NCBI GenBank assembly: GCA_002709505.1
Contig: PARB01000057.1
Coordinates: 62,001 to 126,000 of the forward strand
DNA length: 64,000 nucleotides
Direction of reading: 5' to 3'
Origin: Paracoccaceae bacterium
GTDB taxonomy: Bacteria > Pseudomonadota > Alphaproteobacteria > Rhizobiales > Stappiaceae
The number at the start of each line of letters is the position of its first letter. Positions within the stretch are counted from its first letter, which is position 1. The notes below the pieces were generated by a model. The model saw nothing but the letters and a program-made list of their open reading frames with translations. It made no database searches and was not told the origin of the DNA. The position numbers were made by a program, and so were the translations under genes. Positions 1 to 9,317 of the stretch are shown here, in pieces.

Positions 1-139
1 TGATCTCGCGAAAGTCGCGGCCGCTTTGCGTCGTCCCGGCAGCGGTATCGACGCTCTCGACCTGGAAGGGCAGGTCCAGTTCGTGCAACACGATATGGGT
101 GGCGAGCGAGCAGGCGCCGGTCTTGTAGTAGAGCTTCAT
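1..139 (-). CDS. Glutathione S-transferase, N-terminal part (cut by window edge)
   Basis: The reverse strand encodes 46 residues beginning [20 protein letters not shown] and then runs off the window. This is the thioredoxin-like N-terminus of a beta-class bacterial glutathione transferase, including Cys10 in the GACSLA motif, which in this class contacts glutathione. The rest of the protein lies outside the window. The ATG follows a purine-rich GGGAGA stretch. It is divergent from an HxlR regulator about 230 bases away, an arrangement often used for electrophile-responsive control. Family assignment is good; substrate is unknown. Confidence 0.85.
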   Translation of the reverse strand, partial: MKLYYKTGACSLATHIVLHELDLPFQVESVDTAAGTTQSGRDFREI

Positions 140-230
140 GAAAATCTCCCGTTGGTGGCGGCGGCCCCTCAGGCCTGCCAGGTGGTTGGTGCGGCGGTTC
201 ACCGCGTTCGGGAGCATCTAGGAAATTGAA

Positions 231-245
231 GTTACCTTTGTAAAC
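231..245. promoter_or_regulatory. Imperfect inverted repeat between GST and HxlR genes
   Basis: GTTAC-N4-GTAAAC lies in the AT-richer middle of the 229-base divergent intergenic space (140-368). HxlR proteins bind short inverted repeats next to their own gene, so this is a candidate operator. The remaining intergenic bases show no clear hexamer pair. Confidence 0.25.
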
Positions 246-368
246 CTGCAAACCTTATGTTACGAAATAATGAGATTTCCATGCGGTAACCAGATGCCGG
301 GTCCACGCGTGTGGACGAACAATGCGGGCAAGCGAGGGAGCGAAGGCGAAAATGCGGATCATGTTCTC

Positions 369-752
369 ATGGCGCTGAAACTGCGAAAAAATCAAAGTCC
401 GCCGCCGCCCAACGGATGCCCGTTGAGCCACTGCATGGAGATTTTGAAAGGTGCGTGGACGCCGAACGTGATCTGGCATCTCGCGGCCGGCCCGCGCCGC
501 TTTTCCGAATTGAGGCTCGATATCCCGGCCGTTTCGGCCAAGGTTCTCACGGCGCGGTTGAAGGAGCTGGAGCGCAAGGGCGTCGTCAATCGCAAGGTTC
601 GGCCGACCTCTCCGCCGTCGGTCGAATATTCGCTCACCGACCTTGGAGCGGAACTTCTGCCGGCGATCCGGGCCATCGTCGAGGTTTCGCACAAGCTGAA
701 AATGCGAGAGCAGGACGGTCGCCTGACGGCCGAGGGCGCGGCAACGGAGTAG
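369..752 (+). CDS. HxlR-family winged-helix transcriptional regulator
   Basis: The 127-residue protein carries the HxlR signature CPLSHCMEILKGAWTPNVIW followed by the recognition helix region LTARLKELERKGVV and a wing. HxlR/DUF24 proteins bind DNA as dimers and often sense electrophiles or redox stress through a cysteine near the N-terminus. Here Cys17 (in the conserved CP pair) and Cys22 are candidates. I chose the ATG at 369 because it gives the usual family length; an upstream in-frame ATG at 270 would add 33 atypical residues. The divergent glutathione transferase is the obvious candidate target. The ribosome site is weak. Confidence 0.85.
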   Translation: MALKLRKNQSPPPPNGCPLSHCMEILKGAWTPNVIWHLAAGPRRFSELRLDIPAVSAKVLTARLKELERKGVVNRKVRPTSPPSVEYSLTDLGAELLPAIRAIVEVSHKLKMREQDGRLTAEGAATE

Positions 753-786
753 CCGCGCCGCTGTTTTCGATGGCCATGCGACGCGC

Positions 787-2979
787 TCAGCCCGTAGCGG
801 CCGCCCCGGGCGCGACAGCGCGCGCCTTCGCCAGCCGGGTCACCACATTGTGGATGATCCGGTGGCCGGCATCCTGGTCGAGCGACATGATCGATTCGGG
901 ATGGAACTGCACGGCCGCGATCGGCTCCTCGGCATGTTCCACGGCCATGATCACCCCGTCCGCCGTTTCGGATGTAATGCGGAAGCCGTCCGGCAGGGCC
1001 TCCCTGACCGCATGCAGCGAATGATAGCGGCCGACGGTCACCGGTGACGACAGACCGTCGAACAGAATCGATCCCGCCTCGAAGCGCACCGGCGACGGCT
1101 TGCCGTGCATCGGCACGTCGAGCTGCGCCAGTTTTCCGCCGAGCGCTTCGGTCAGCGCCTGAAGCCCGAGGCAAACGCCGAAGATCGGCAGGCCGCGCGC
1201 CCGTGCCCGTCCGATGGTGGCCGCGCAGTCGAAGTCCTTCGGGCTGCCGGGGCCGGGGGAGAGGACCACCAGGTCCGGCGCGACATCATGGAAGACGCTG
1301 TCCGACACCGGCGAGCGGTAGGTGACGACCTCCGCGCCGGTCTGGCGGAAGTAGTTGGCGAGCGTATGGACGAAACTGTCCTCATGGTCGACCAGCAGGA
1401 TTTTCAGCCCCTTGCCCGGCAGCGATGCCTCGGCTCCGGCAATGGCGGCGCGGCCCTGTCCGGCCTCGCGCACGGCGGCTCGCATGGCTTCGGCCTTGAG
1501 TTCGGTCTCCGCCTCTTCCTCTTCCGGGATGCTGTCGTATAGCAGCGTCGCGCCGGCGCGGATTTGCGCGACACCGTCCTTGATGCGCACGGTCCTGAGC
1601 GTCAGACCGGTGTTCATGTCGCCGTTGAAGAGTACGGCACCAATGGCGCCGCCGTACCAGGCGCGCGGGCTTTTCTCGTGGCGTTCGATGAAATCCATCG
1701 CCCAGCGTTTCGGAGCGCCGGTTACCGTGACGGCCCATGTGTGCGACAGGAAGGCGTCGAGCGCGTCGAGATCGTCGCGCAGGATGCCTTCGATGTGATC
1801 GACGGTATGGATCAGCCGCGAATACATCTCGATCTGGCGGCGGCCGATCACCCGCACGGAGCCGGGCACGCAGATGCGGCTCTTGTCGTTGCGGTCGACG
1901 TCGGAGCACATCGTCAGTTCCGCCTCGTCCTTGGCGGAGTTCAGCAGCTTGCGGATCTGCGCCTCGTCCTCGATGGCGTTCTTGCCGCGACGGATCGTGC
2001 CGGAGATCGGACAGGTCTCGACGCGGCGCCCGCCGGACACCCGCACATACATTTCCGGGCTAGCACCGACGAGATACTCCTGGTTCCCCAGGTTGATGAA
2101 GAAGCCATAGGGAGACGGATTGATCTCGGTGAGCCTGCGGGAGACGGCGGAAGGGGCCGCCGGGCAGGCCTCGTAGAAGGTCTGGCCCGGAACGGTCTCG
2201 AAGAGATCGCCGCGCTTGAAATGATCCTTCGCCGCGCGCACCAGCTCCGCATATTCGCCTGGCACATGGTCGCCGCGCCCCGGGTCGCCCTGAGCGGGAC
2301 GATAGGCCTCCGACTTGCCGTCGCGCGGCAGTCTCTCGGTGCTTTGGCCGTCGACGGAGAACTCGTATTCCACCACATGCGCCTTGCGGCCGTAGTGGTC
2401 GACCAGCAGGATCTCGTCCGGCAGATAGAGCACCACGTCGCGCTGGTCGTCGGGGCGTTCAAGGCTCAGCTCGATCGGCTCGAACTGGAAGGCGAGGTCG
2501 TAGCCGAAGGCGCCATAAAGGCCGATATGCTCGTCGTCGCAGGCAAACAGAGCGTTGATCGCGCGAATGACGGAGAAGATTGACGGCTGGCGCGAGCGTT
2601 CCTCCTCGGTGAAGGCGCGGCTTGGTCGGGCGATGCGCATGTCCAGCCGGTCACCGTCGCGCGTCAGGCTTTCCAGGTCTTCAAGCTTGCGCAGATGCGT
2701 CTCGATGGCAGGCAGGAGGATTCGGCCGCGATCGTTGAGCGCCTCGATGTGCGCGTCGCGGTCGAGCGATTCCAGCACCAGCGGCGGATTGATCAGCGCC
2801 ATGTCCCAGCGTGTGTACCGTCCGGGATATTCGTAGGAGGAGGAGAAGACGGCGCCGCGTTCCGCATCCAGCCGGTCGATCCAGGGCGCAGTGCCTTGCG
2901 CATAGTCGGCAGCACGCACCCGCGTGGTGATGCCGATTCCGCCCTCGGTGACGAGGCTGATTTCGCGTCCGGTGTACAT
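787..2979 (-). CDS. trpEG: Fused anthranilate synthase TrpE-TrpG
   Basis: The 730-residue fusion converts chorismate and glutamine to anthranilate, the first committed step of tryptophan synthesis. Residues 1-505 are the TrpE chorismate-binding part, with the Trp-sensing LES segment near residue 68 and the core motifs [10 protein letters not shown] and [10 protein letters not shown]. Residues 525-720 are the glutamine amidotransferase, with nucleophile Cys603 in GVCLGLQ and His693/Glu695 in QFHPES. Rhizobial TrpE(G) fusions have nearly this length. The ATG at 2979 has a GGAAGAG site. An in-frame ATG at 3030 sits against the attenuator hairpin and would add 17 low-complexity residues, so I rejected it. 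Regulation is by a three-Trp leader peptide just upstream. Confidence 0.97.
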   Translation of the reverse strand: MYTGREISLVTEGGIGITTRVRAADYAQGTAPWIDRLDAERGAVFSSSYEYPGRYTRWDMALINPPLVLESLDRDAHIEALNDRGRILLPAIETHLRKLEDLESLTRDGDRLDMRIARPSRAFTEEERSRQPSIFSVIRAINALFACDDEHIGLYGAFGYDLAFQFEPIELSLERPDDQRDVVLYLPDEILLVDHYGRKAHVVEYEFSVDGQSTERLPRDGKSEAYRPAQGDPGRGDHVPGEYAELVRAAKDHFKRGDLFETVPGQTFYEACPAAPSAVSRRLTEINPSPYGFFINLGNQEYLVGASPEMYVRVSGGRRVETCPISGTIRRGKNAIEDEAQIRKLLNSAKDEAELTMCSDVDRNDKSRICVPGSVRVIGRRQIEMYSRLIHTVDHIEGILRDDLDALDAFLSHTWAVTVTGAPKRWAMDFIERHEKSPRAWYGGAIGAVLFNGDMNTGLTLRTVRIKDGVAQIRAGATLLYDSIPEEEEAETELKAEAMRAAVREAGQGRAAIAGAEASLPGKGLKILLVDHEDSFVHTLANYFRQTGAEVVTYRSPVSDSVFHDVAPDLVVLSPGPGSPKDFDCAATIGRARARGLPIFGVCLGLQALTEALGGKLAQLDVPMHGKPSPVRFEAGSILFDGLSSPVTVGRYHSLHAVREALPDGFRITSETADGVIMAVEHAEEPIAAVQFHPESIMSLDQDAGHRIIHNVVTRLAKARAVAPGAAATG

Positions 2980-3033
2980 GTCCGTCTCTTCCCTTGCCGC
3001 GCCGCCGGACCCTTTCCCGCCGCCAGACATGAC

Positions 3034-3066
3034 AAAGCCGCCTGCGGGACCCCGCGGCGGCTTTTT
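3034..3066 (-). terminator. trp attenuator hairpin
   Basis: On the reverse strand AAAGCCGCC-GCGG pairs with CCGC-A-GGCGGCTTT around a GGTC loop, a 13-bp stem with one bulged base. It lies between the leader peptide and trpEG. The following U-run is short (UUUGUC). The sequence GGCGGC at 3107-3112, just after the leader stop codon, is complementary to the GCCGCC arm (3056-3061) and can form the competing antiterminator. CGCC inside the leader can in turn pair with that GGCG. Confidence 0.75.
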
Positions 3067-3113
3067 CGATTTGCTTCAAGTGACGTTCGGTCACGCGCTG
3101 TCGATTGCCGCCT

Positions 3114-3164
3114 TTAAAGGGCGCGCCACCACCAGCCGCTGTTCAGGATCCGAATGTCGCTCAT
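3114..3164 (-). CDS. trpL: trp operon leader peptide with three consecutive Trp codons
   Basis: This 16-residue reading frame, MSDIRILNSGWWWRAL, sits upstream of trpEG on the same strand and contains TGG-TGG-TGG. It is too short for ordinary gene calling. Rhizobial trpE(G) genes are controlled by ribosome-mediated attenuation through a leader peptide with three tandem Trp codons, and this matches. When charged tRNA-Trp is scarce a ribosome should stall on the Trp codons, free GGCGGC at 3107-3112 to form the antiterminator, and allow trpEG transcription. The mechanism is established for the family; for this locus it is inferred from position and complementarity. Confidence 0.88.
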   Translation of the reverse strand: MSDIRILNSGWWWRAL

Positions 3165-3207
3165 GCAGTTTCAGTAGCGCAAGGCGTGCGCGCGCGCAAC
3201 GTGCAAA

Positions 3208-4209
3208 TCATGCCGTCAGCGGAGGGGCCGGGTTCGGATCCTGCGTGCCGTCAACCAACCGGCCCAGCCGGACGGCGGTCAGCCCCTTGTCGAGACGGCG
3301 CGTCGGCATGATCAGCATCATGTTGTCCTCGGGCGTCGCGACGGACACGCCGCCGTCATGGGCGATCACGGTTCCGGCCCGCTCGATCACCTCGCCGCCG
3401 ATGAAGGGCTGGGTGAAGCGGAAGGTGTCGGTCGTGATGGTGATCGGCGCTGCGATCTCGATGAACTGCTGGGGCGCGGGGGCCGGACGCGATGCGAGAT
3501 AGTCGGCTCCGAACTCCGGCGCGACCGTGCCTGTCGCATGGAGGAAGCGCAGACTTGTTTCGATGGCGACGTCGGCGGCCTCCGCCTCCCAATGCTGGCC
3601 ACACTCCACCAAAAGCGCGTTTCGCTCGCTCGACGGATCGATGAAGTCCGCGTAGTCGCGCAGCCGCTTGCCGGCCGCATGACCGGCATCGCTCACCACA
3701 AGCTCCGGAACGCCGATCGCGCGGGCGAGATCGCGTCCCTTGGCAAGCGGACCGGCCAGCATCAGCGGCGGCGTCGCGTTCTGCATGGAATGGAGATCGA
3801 GCAGAAGATCGACGGTGTCGAAGAACGGGCGGAGAACGCGGGCCCGGCGGCGTTCCAGCGTGGCGTCGTCGTCGAGCGTTTCCGCTTGCCAAAGCCGGTT
3901 CATGTCCTCATCCGCCCAGCGCGAGGCGAAGGGGTCGGCCGGATCGAAGCGGGCGTAGGCGTCGAGATTGACGAAGACCAGCGACAGCTTGCCCCTGACC
4001 GGCTGGACATCGTGCCTGAACAGCCAGTCGAGCGCGATCGGGCCGCAAAGCTCGTTGCCATGCACGATGGCGGAAATCGCCACATGCGGACCGGGTTTGC
4101 CGCTGTCGAAGGTCGTCACGCCCTCAATGCCGGTGTTGCCGGCAAGATAGGGGGTGATGTCGACCTTTGAGAGTTCGACGGGGGGCGTGTCGGCGGCAAC
4201 TGCTGTCAT
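3208..4209 (-). CDS. Succinylglutamate desuccinylase/aspartoacylase family deacylase
   Basis: This 333-residue zinc carboxypeptidase-fold protein has the paired metal motif HGNE near residue 50 and the third ligand in LLLDLHSMQ near residue 140. An ECGQHWE segment near residue 210 supplies the expected catalytic glutamate. The family removes acyl groups from N-acyl amino acids such as N-acetylaspartate or N-succinylglutamate. It is 51 bases downstream of argE on the same strand, within a cluster that also has a peptide-type transporter and an N-formylglutamate amidohydrolase-like gene. That suggests uptake and deacylation of an N-acylated amino acid. The exact substrate cannot be read from sequence. 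Confidence 0.85.
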   Translation of the reverse strand: MTAVAADTPPVELSKVDITPYLAGNTGIEGVTTFDSGKPGPHVAISAIVHGNELCGPIALDWLFRHDVQPVRGKLSLVFVNLDAYARFDPADPFASRWADEDMNRLWQAETLDDDATLERRRARVLRPFFDTVDLLLDLHSMQNATPPLMLAGPLAKGRDLARAIGVPELVVSDAGHAAGKRLRDYADFIDPSSERNALLVECGQHWEAEAADVAIETSLRFLHATGTVAPEFGADYLASRPAPAPQQFIEIAAPITITTDTFRFTQPFIGGEVIERAGTVIAHDGGVSVATPEDNMMLIMPTRRLDKGLTAVRLGRLVDGTQDPNPAPPLTA

Positions 4210-4260
4210 GATTCGGTCCGTTTTTATTTGTGTCTGGAAGGGTGAGGGAACGGGGAGAAT

Positions 4261-5427
4261 TCAGGCGCTGGCCTCGTCCAGGACCTTGTCGAGGAAGGCC
4301 TCGCATTTCACCAGTTCCGAAAGGGCGATGAACTCGTCCGCCTTGTGGGCCTGCTCGATTGACCCGGGGCCGATGACGACGGTCGGCACGGCGCCGATCT
4401 CGACGAAGCGGCCGCCTTCGGTGCCATAGGCGACCTTGGCGTGGTCGTTGCGCCCCGCCAGACGCTTGGCAAGCCGCGTCACCTCGGCGTCGATCTCGGT
4501 ATCGAGGCCGGGGAAGCTGGAGATCTGCTCGAAGGCGATGCCGGTTTCCGGCGCGATCGCCTGCATCTCCGGCTCCAGTTCCTCGCGGGCGTAGCGCATC
4601 ACCTCGTCGACCAGCGCATCGACGTCTTCCGCCGGGAGCGCGCGGAACTCGAAGGACAATTCGGCGCGGTCGGGCACGATGTTGAGCGCCGTGCCGCCCT
4701 GCAGGATGCCTGTATGGGCGGTGGTGACGGGAACGTCGTAGAGATCGTCGCTCATGCCCTTGGCGAGCGTCTTGCCCATTTCGCGCACCTTCAGCGCCAG
4801 CATGGCGGCATAGTCGACCGCGTTGACGCCCTGCGGCGCCAGCGAGGAATGGCAGGTCCGGCCGGTGACGATGGCCTTGTAGGAGCGCTTCGCCTTGTGG
4901 CCGACAATCACCTGCATTTCGGTCGGCTCGCCGACGAAACAGGCGCGCGGCATGGCAACGGTATCGACCAGCTTGCGGATCAGGCTCGGCACGCCCTTGC
5001 AGCCGATTTCCTCGTCATAGGAGAACGCGAGATGGATCGGCGCCTTCAGGTCGCGGGCGAGCATGTCGTCGACCTTGGCAAGGCAACAGGCCAGAAATCC
5101 CTTCATGTCGCAGGATCCGCGCCCGTAGAGCTTGCCGTCGCGTTCTTCCAGCGAAAAGGGATCGCTTGCCCAGTCCTGGCCGTCGACCGGCACCACGTCG
5201 GTATGTCCGGACAGCACGAAGCCCGGCACGTCGCGCGGGCCGATGGTCGCGAGCAGGTTGGCCTTTTCGCCAGTCTCGTCCGGAATGCGGGTGGACGAGA
5301 CGCCGCGCCTTGCCAGGAAGTCCTCGACATAGGCAATCAGGGCCAGGTTCGAGTTGCGGCTGGTGGTGTCGAAGGCAACGAGGTCGGTCAGGATCTGCGC
5401 CGCAACGGGTCTTGCTGAGGTTAACAT
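4261..5427 (-). CDS. argE: Acetylornithine deacetylase (M20 family)
   Basis: The 388-residue product has the ArgE/M20A metal motifs SGHTDVVPVD, GRGSCDMKG and the catalytic YDEEIGCKG, plus VGEPTEMQV. Length and motif spacing fit bacterial ArgE, which hydrolyses N2-acetylornithine to ornithine and acetate. Many alphaproteobacteria make arginine through ArgJ, so this copy may act on other N-acyl amino acids. Its place between a LysR regulator and an aspartoacylase-like gene, facing a peptide-type ABC transporter, supports a catabolic role. The family call is strong; biosynthetic ArgE function is less certain. Confidence 0.8.
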   Translation of the reverse strand: MLTSARPVAAQILTDLVAFDTTSRNSNLALIAYVEDFLARRGVSSTRIPDETGEKANLLATIGPRDVPGFVLSGHTDVVPVDGQDWASDPFSLEERDGKLYGRGSCDMKGFLACCLAKVDDMLARDLKAPIHLAFSYDEEIGCKGVPSLIRKLVDTVAMPRACFVGEPTEMQVIVGHKAKRSYKAIVTGRTCHSSLAPQGVNAVDYAAMLALKVREMGKTLAKGMSDDLYDVPVTTAHTGILQGGTALNIVPDRAELSFEFRALPAEDVDALVDEVMRYAREELEPEMQAIAPETGIAFEQISSFPGLDTEIDAEVTRLAKRLAGRNDHAKVAYGTEGGRFVEIGAVPTVVIGPGSIEQAHKADEFIALSELVKCEAFLDKVLDEASA

Positions 5428-5449
5428 GTCAGTCGTCCTTTGGCGGCCG

Positions 5450-6382
5450 TCAGGCCGGGTGTGAATAGGCGTCGGCCGGGACCGTTCGGCGGGCGTGTTC
5501 GATGAAGCGCTGCGCGATCGGGGTCACCTTGCCGGATGGCATGAAAAACTGGGTGAGATAGTCCACACGGGGCGTGAACCGGCGGAATTCGACACCCTCG
5601 AACTGGCATTGTCCCACCGGAAAGGGATTTACGAGGCCAAGCCCGATGCCGGATCGCACCAGCTCGCAGATGGCGATGCTGGTGGCTGTCTCGACCTTGA
5701 TTTCGCGATGAATGCCGCGTTCGGCGAAGATCCGGTCGTAGACATTGCGCTGGTGAAAGCGGCGGGTGAGGGCGATGAAGGGCTCGCCCGCCATGTCCTC
5801 CGGCGTGATTTCCGTTTTCTTCGCAAGACGGTGCCCGGAGGGAATCGCGGCATGGGCGATGGCGTGGCGGAACGGATGCATGCGCAGTCCGTCGTGCCGG
5901 ATCAGATGGTCGCTGATGCCGAGATCGGCGTTTTCATCCGCGACGGCCGCGGCGACCGTCGTCGACATGCCGATTTCCAGGTGGATGCTGGCGCCCGGGT
6001 GGTCCTTGAGGAACCCCGCGAACAGTCCGGTCAGCAAATGGTGGCTCAGCGTCGGCGGCGCGGCGATGCGAAGCCGCTTGGCATTGCCCTCGTCATTGTT
6101 TGTCGTCTCGAGACGGGCAAGCGTCGCGAAGATCGGCTCGATCTGCTCGTTGAAGGCAAGACCTTCTGAGGTCGGCTGGATCTTGTTGCCGGAGCGATGG
6201 AACAGCTGCCGCCCCAGACGGGCCTCAAGCTGCTGGATGGCGCGGCTCACCGCCGGTTGCGAGATGCCGAGCTTGTGGGCGGCAGCCGTCGTCTTGCCCT
6301 CGGTGATGACCGCGCGCAAGACTTCGAGTTCGCGAAGGGTCGGACCGTTGCGATGGCTGCCGTCGCCCGCGGGGCGCGTCAT
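5450..6382 (-). CDS. LysR-family transcriptional regulator of the amidohydrolase/ABC cluster
   Basis: The 310-residue protein has the N-terminal LysR helix-turn-helix (TTAAAHKLGISQPAVSRAIQ, residues about 31-50) and a typical effector-binding domain. The gene is 22 bases upstream of argE on the same strand and divergent from the ABC binding-protein gene at 6592, the classic position for a LysR protein controlling both sides. The effector is probably the transported or deacylated compound, which is an inference. Confidence 0.9.
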   Translation of the reverse strand: MTRPAGDGSHRNGPTLRELEVLRAVITEGKTTAAAHKLGISQPAVSRAIQQLEARLGRQLFHRSGNKIQPTSEGLAFNEQIEPIFATLARLETTNNDEGNAKRLRIAAPPTLSHHLLTGLFAGFLKDHPGASIHLEIGMSTTVAAAVADENADLGISDHLIRHDGLRMHPFRHAIAHAAIPSGHRLAKKTEITPEDMAGEPFIALTRRFHQRNVYDRIFAERGIHREIKVETATSIAICELVRSGIGLGLVNPFPVGQCQFEGVEFRRFTPRVDYLTQFFMPSGKVTPIAQRFIEHARRTVPADAYSHPA

Positions 6383-6433
6383 GGAAACCTCGAAGCTAGG
6401 TATTTACGACAGGAATACAGCTATGTCTTTTGG

Positions 6434-6463
6434 TTATCGTTTTTCGATTGTCCATCATATAAT
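6434..6463 (+). promoter_or_regulatory. Possible promoter upstream of ABC binding protein
   Basis: A perfect TATAAT (6458-6463) lies in an AT-rich stretch of the divergent spacer 6383-6591. The upstream element is poor (TTATCG at 18-base spacing), as expected for an activator-dependent promoter. The transcript would start about 120 bases before the ATG at 6592. Confidence 0.3.
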
Positions 6464-6591
6464 CGCATAATAGCCTCAGGAACAAGATGGAGCCGTCAGA
6501 CGAAAAAGACGGCCGTTCCCAGCCGGAGATCTTTCCGATCCCGCTCCGGCTGTTTGAAAATCCAGAGGGATACGGAGGGGAGATTGTCCTG

Positions 6592-8184
6592 ATGAAATTT
6601 ACCAAGGCGCCAATGGTGTGCGCGATGTTCGGCATGGCATGTTCCGCCGTTGCCCTGGCCGGGCCGGCCGCTGCCGAGGACATCACGATCGGCGTGGCCT
6701 CCGAGGCAACATCCGTCGATCCGCATTTCCACAACCTCGGGCCCAACAACCAGCTGGGCTTCATGATCTACGACCGTCTGGCGAATCCCGACGAGCGGCA
6801 GAACTTCAAGCCGGGCCTCGCGGTTTCCTGGAAGCCGATCAATCCGACGACCTGGGAGTTCAAGCTGCGCGAGGGCGTGAAGTTCCACGACGGAACCGAT
6901 TTCAACGCCGACGACGTGATCTGCACCTTCGAGCGCGCTCCGAACGTGCCGAATTCCCCGGCGGGCTTTTCCACCTACACCAAGGGCAAGAGCTTCGAGA
7001 AGATCGACGACTACACGGTCCATGTGAAGACCGAGGCGCCCTATCCGCTGATGGTCAACGATCTCGGCAACGTCGCGATCATCTCCAACGAGGGCGGCTG
7101 CAACGGCACGACGGAGGAGTTCAACTCCGGCAAGGCGGCCGCGGGCACCGGGCCCTTCAAGTTCGTCGAATATGTTCCGGGCGACCGGATCGTGCTTGAG
7201 GGCAACGACGACTACTGGGGCGACAAGCCGATCTGGGACACGGTCACGCTCAAGCCGATCAAATCCGGCCCGTCGCGCGTTGCAGCGCTTCTCGCCGGCG
7301 ACGTCGACGTCATCAGCGGCGTGCCGACGACCGATATCGAGACGCTCAAGGCGCGCGACGACGTCACCCTGTCGCAGGGCGTGTCCAACCGCGTGATCTA
7401 CCTGCACATCGACCAGTTCCGCGAGAACTCGCCCTTCGTGAAGGCCAATGGCGGCGGCGACATCAAGAACCCGTTGATGGACCAGAAGGTGCGTCTGGCG
7501 ATCTCCAAGGCGATTTCACGCGAGCTGATCCGCGACCGCGTGATGGAAGGACTGTCCATTCCCGCGGGACAGCTTCTGCCGGAAGGCTTCTTCGGCGTGT
7601 CGGAGAACCTGAAGCCGGAGCCCTATGATCCGGAAGGTGCCAAGGCGCTTCTCGCCGAGGCCGGTGTGCCGGACGGTTTCGAGCTGACGATCCACGGCCC
7701 GAACGACCGTTACGTCAACGACGCCAAGATCGTCGAGGGCATCGCGCAGATGCTCAACCGCGTCGGCATCAAGGCGCAGGTCGAGACGCTGCCGCGTTCG
7801 GTCTACTTCTCCCGCGCGTCCACCGGGGCCGATGGCCTGCCGGAGTTCTCGCTGATCCTCGTCGGCTGGGGTGCCGGCTCGGGTGAGGCGTCCTCGCCGC
7901 TGCGCGCGCTGATCGCCACCTTCGACAAGGACAAGGGCATGGGCACCGCCAACCGCGGCCGCTATTCCAATCCGGAAGTCGATGCGGTGATCGAGGAGGC
8001 GCTTGCCGAGGTCGACGACGCCAAGCGTCAGGACCTGCTCGCCAAGGCGACGGAAATGGCGATTGCGGATCTCGCGATCATCCCGATCCACTACCAGGTC
8101 AACACCTGGGCGAGCCGCAAGGGGCTGAGCTACATCCCCCGCACGGACGAGTACACTGTCGCCTATGGCGTCGTGAAGGACTGA
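6592..8184 (+). CDS. ABC transporter substrate-binding protein, family 5 (peptide type)
   Basis: This 530-residue periplasmic protein begins with a Sec signal peptide (MKFTKAPMVCAMFGMACSAV, cleavage after PAAAED-like AxA near residue 28) and continues ITIGVASEATSVDPHFHN, the standard opening of SBP_bac_5 proteins such as DppA. The start at 6592 has a strong AGGGGAG site; an upstream in-frame ATG at 6487 would place 35 non-signal residues in front. It captures the ligand for the two permeases and two ATPases that follow. Co-location with deacylases suggests a short acylated peptide or amino acid, but this protein family also takes nickel, haem, opines and sugars. Confidence 0.93.
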   Translation: MKFTKAPMVCAMFGMACSAVALAGPAAAEDITIGVASEATSVDPHFHNLGPNNQLGFMIYDRLANPDERQNFKPGLAVSWKPINPTTWEFKLREGVKFHDGTDFNADDVICTFERAPNVPNSPAGFSTYTKGKSFEKIDDYTVHVKTEAPYPLMVNDLGNVAIISNEGGCNGTTEEFNSGKAAAGTGPFKFVEYVPGDRIVLEGNDDYWGDKPIWDTVTLKPIKSGPSRVAALLAGDVDVISGVPTTDIETLKARDDVTLSQGVSNRVIYLHIDQFRENSPFVKANGGGDIKNPLMDQKVRLAISKAISRELIRDRVMEGLSIPAGQLLPEGFFGVSENLKPEPYDPEGAKALLAEAGVPDGFELTIHGPNDRYVNDAKIVEGIAQMLNRVGIKAQVETLPRSVYFSRASTGADGLPEFSLILVGWGAGSGEASSPLRALIATFDKDKGMGTANRGRYSNPEVDAVIEEALAEVDDAKRQDLLAKATEMAIADLAIIPIHYQVNTWASRKGLSYIPRTDEYTVAYGVVKD

Positions 8185-8196
8185 TCCCTTGACTTT

Positions 8197-8232
8197 GGCG
8201 GCGCCCGGCCCGTTCGCAGATCGGGCGCCGCC
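8197..8232 (+). terminator. Hairpin between binding protein and permease genes
   Basis: GGCGGCGCCCG pairs perfectly with CGGGCGCCGCC over 11 bases, 12 bases after the binding-protein stop codon. There is no U-run. Such hairpins commonly stabilise the upstream mRNA or partly terminate, so the binding protein is made in excess of the membrane components. Confidence 0.55.
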
Positions 8233-8331
8233 AGTTTCCGGTTCAGCCTCTTTTCAGCCTTTCGGCTCTCGCCCCGGACAAGCGCTCCCTGATGGCGCGG
8301 CTCCGCACACCGGCCCAGGAACCCCCGGACC

Positions 8332-9309
8332 ATGAGCGTTTTCATTCTTCGCCGCCTGCTGCAAAGCGCGCTTGTTATGGTCGCCATGGCGATCATCGTG
8401 TTCTTCGGCATCCATATGGTCGGCGATCCGGTCTATATGTTCGTCTCCCCGGACATGGACCAGGCCGACATCGAGCAGGTCACCCGCGCGCTCGGCCTCG
8501 ACCGCCCAATCTGGGAGCAGTTCTGGGCCTTCATGACCAGCGCGATCCAGGGCGATCTCGGTCAGTCCTTCGTCTTTGGCGAATCCGCCCTGGGCCTGAT
8601 TCTGCAGCGCATGCCGGCAACGCTGGAACTGGCCTTCGCGGCCCTGTTCCTGGCAATCGTCTTCGGCATCCCGCTCGGCCTCTATGCCGGTCTCTATCCC
8701 GACAGCAAGACCTCCAAGACGATCATGGCCGGGTCGATCCTCGGCTTTTCGCTTCCCACCTTCTGGGTGGGCATCATGATGATCATGGTGTTTGCGGTGG
8801 TGCTCGGCTGGCTGCCCTCGACGGGGCGCGGCGAGACCGTCGACGTCTTTGGCGTCGAACTTTCGTTTCTGACCCTCGACGGGCTGCAGCATCTGGCGTT
8901 GCCGGCGCTGAATCTGGCGCTGTTGAAGATCTCGCTGGTCATCCGCCTGACGCGGGCCGGCACGCGCGAGGCGATGCTGCAGGACTACATCAAGTTCGCC
9001 CGCGCCAAGGGCCTGTCGCGCAACCGCATCGTCGGCGTGCACCTGCTGAAGAACATCCTCATTCCCGTGGTCACGGTGCTCGGGCTGGAATTCGGCTCGC
9101 TGGTCGCCTTCTCGGTGGTCACGGAAACCATCTTTGCCTGGCCCGGCATGGGCAAGCTCCTGATCGAATCCATCCAGCAGCTCGACCGGCCGGTCATCGT
9201 CGCCTACCTGATGATGATCGTCTTCCTCTTCGTCGTCATCAACCTCCTGGTCGATATCGTCTACTCGCTTCTCGATCCGCGCGTGCGGCTCGCAGACCGC
9301 GGAAACTGA
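8332..9309 (+). CDS. ABC transporter permease, DppB type
   Basis: The 325-residue inner-membrane protein opens MSVFILRRLLQSALVMVAMA, typical of the first permease in dipeptide/opine/nickel importers, with about six membrane segments. The cytoplasmic coupling loop appears in REAMLQDYIKFARAKGLSRN, which contains the EAA-like motif that docks on the ATPases. It lies 147 bases after the binding-protein gene and 8 bases before the second permease, clearly in the same operon. Confidence 0.93.
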   Translation: MSVFILRRLLQSALVMVAMAIIVFFGIHMVGDPVYMFVSPDMDQADIEQVTRALGLDRPIWEQFWAFMTSAIQGDLGQSFVFGESALGLILQRMPATLELAFAALFLAIVFGIPLGLYAGLYPDSKTSKTIMAGSILGFSLPTFWVGIMMIMVFAVVLGWLPSTGRGETVDVFGVELSFLTLDGLQHLALPALNLALLKISLVIRLTRAGTREAMLQDYIKFARAKGLSRNRIVGVHLLKNILIPVVTVLGLEFGSLVAFSVVTETIFAWPGMGKLLIESIQQLDRPVIVAYLMMIVFLFVVINLLVDIVYSLLDPRVRLADRGN

Positions 9310-9317
9310 GTGGACCC

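Noticed and set aside
2980-3030. N-terminal extension of trpEG from the ATG at 3030
   Set aside because: That ATG abuts the attenuator hairpin, the extra 17 residues (Gly/Lys/Ser-rich) are absent from known TrpE(G) proteins, and the ATG at 2979 has a better ribosome site.
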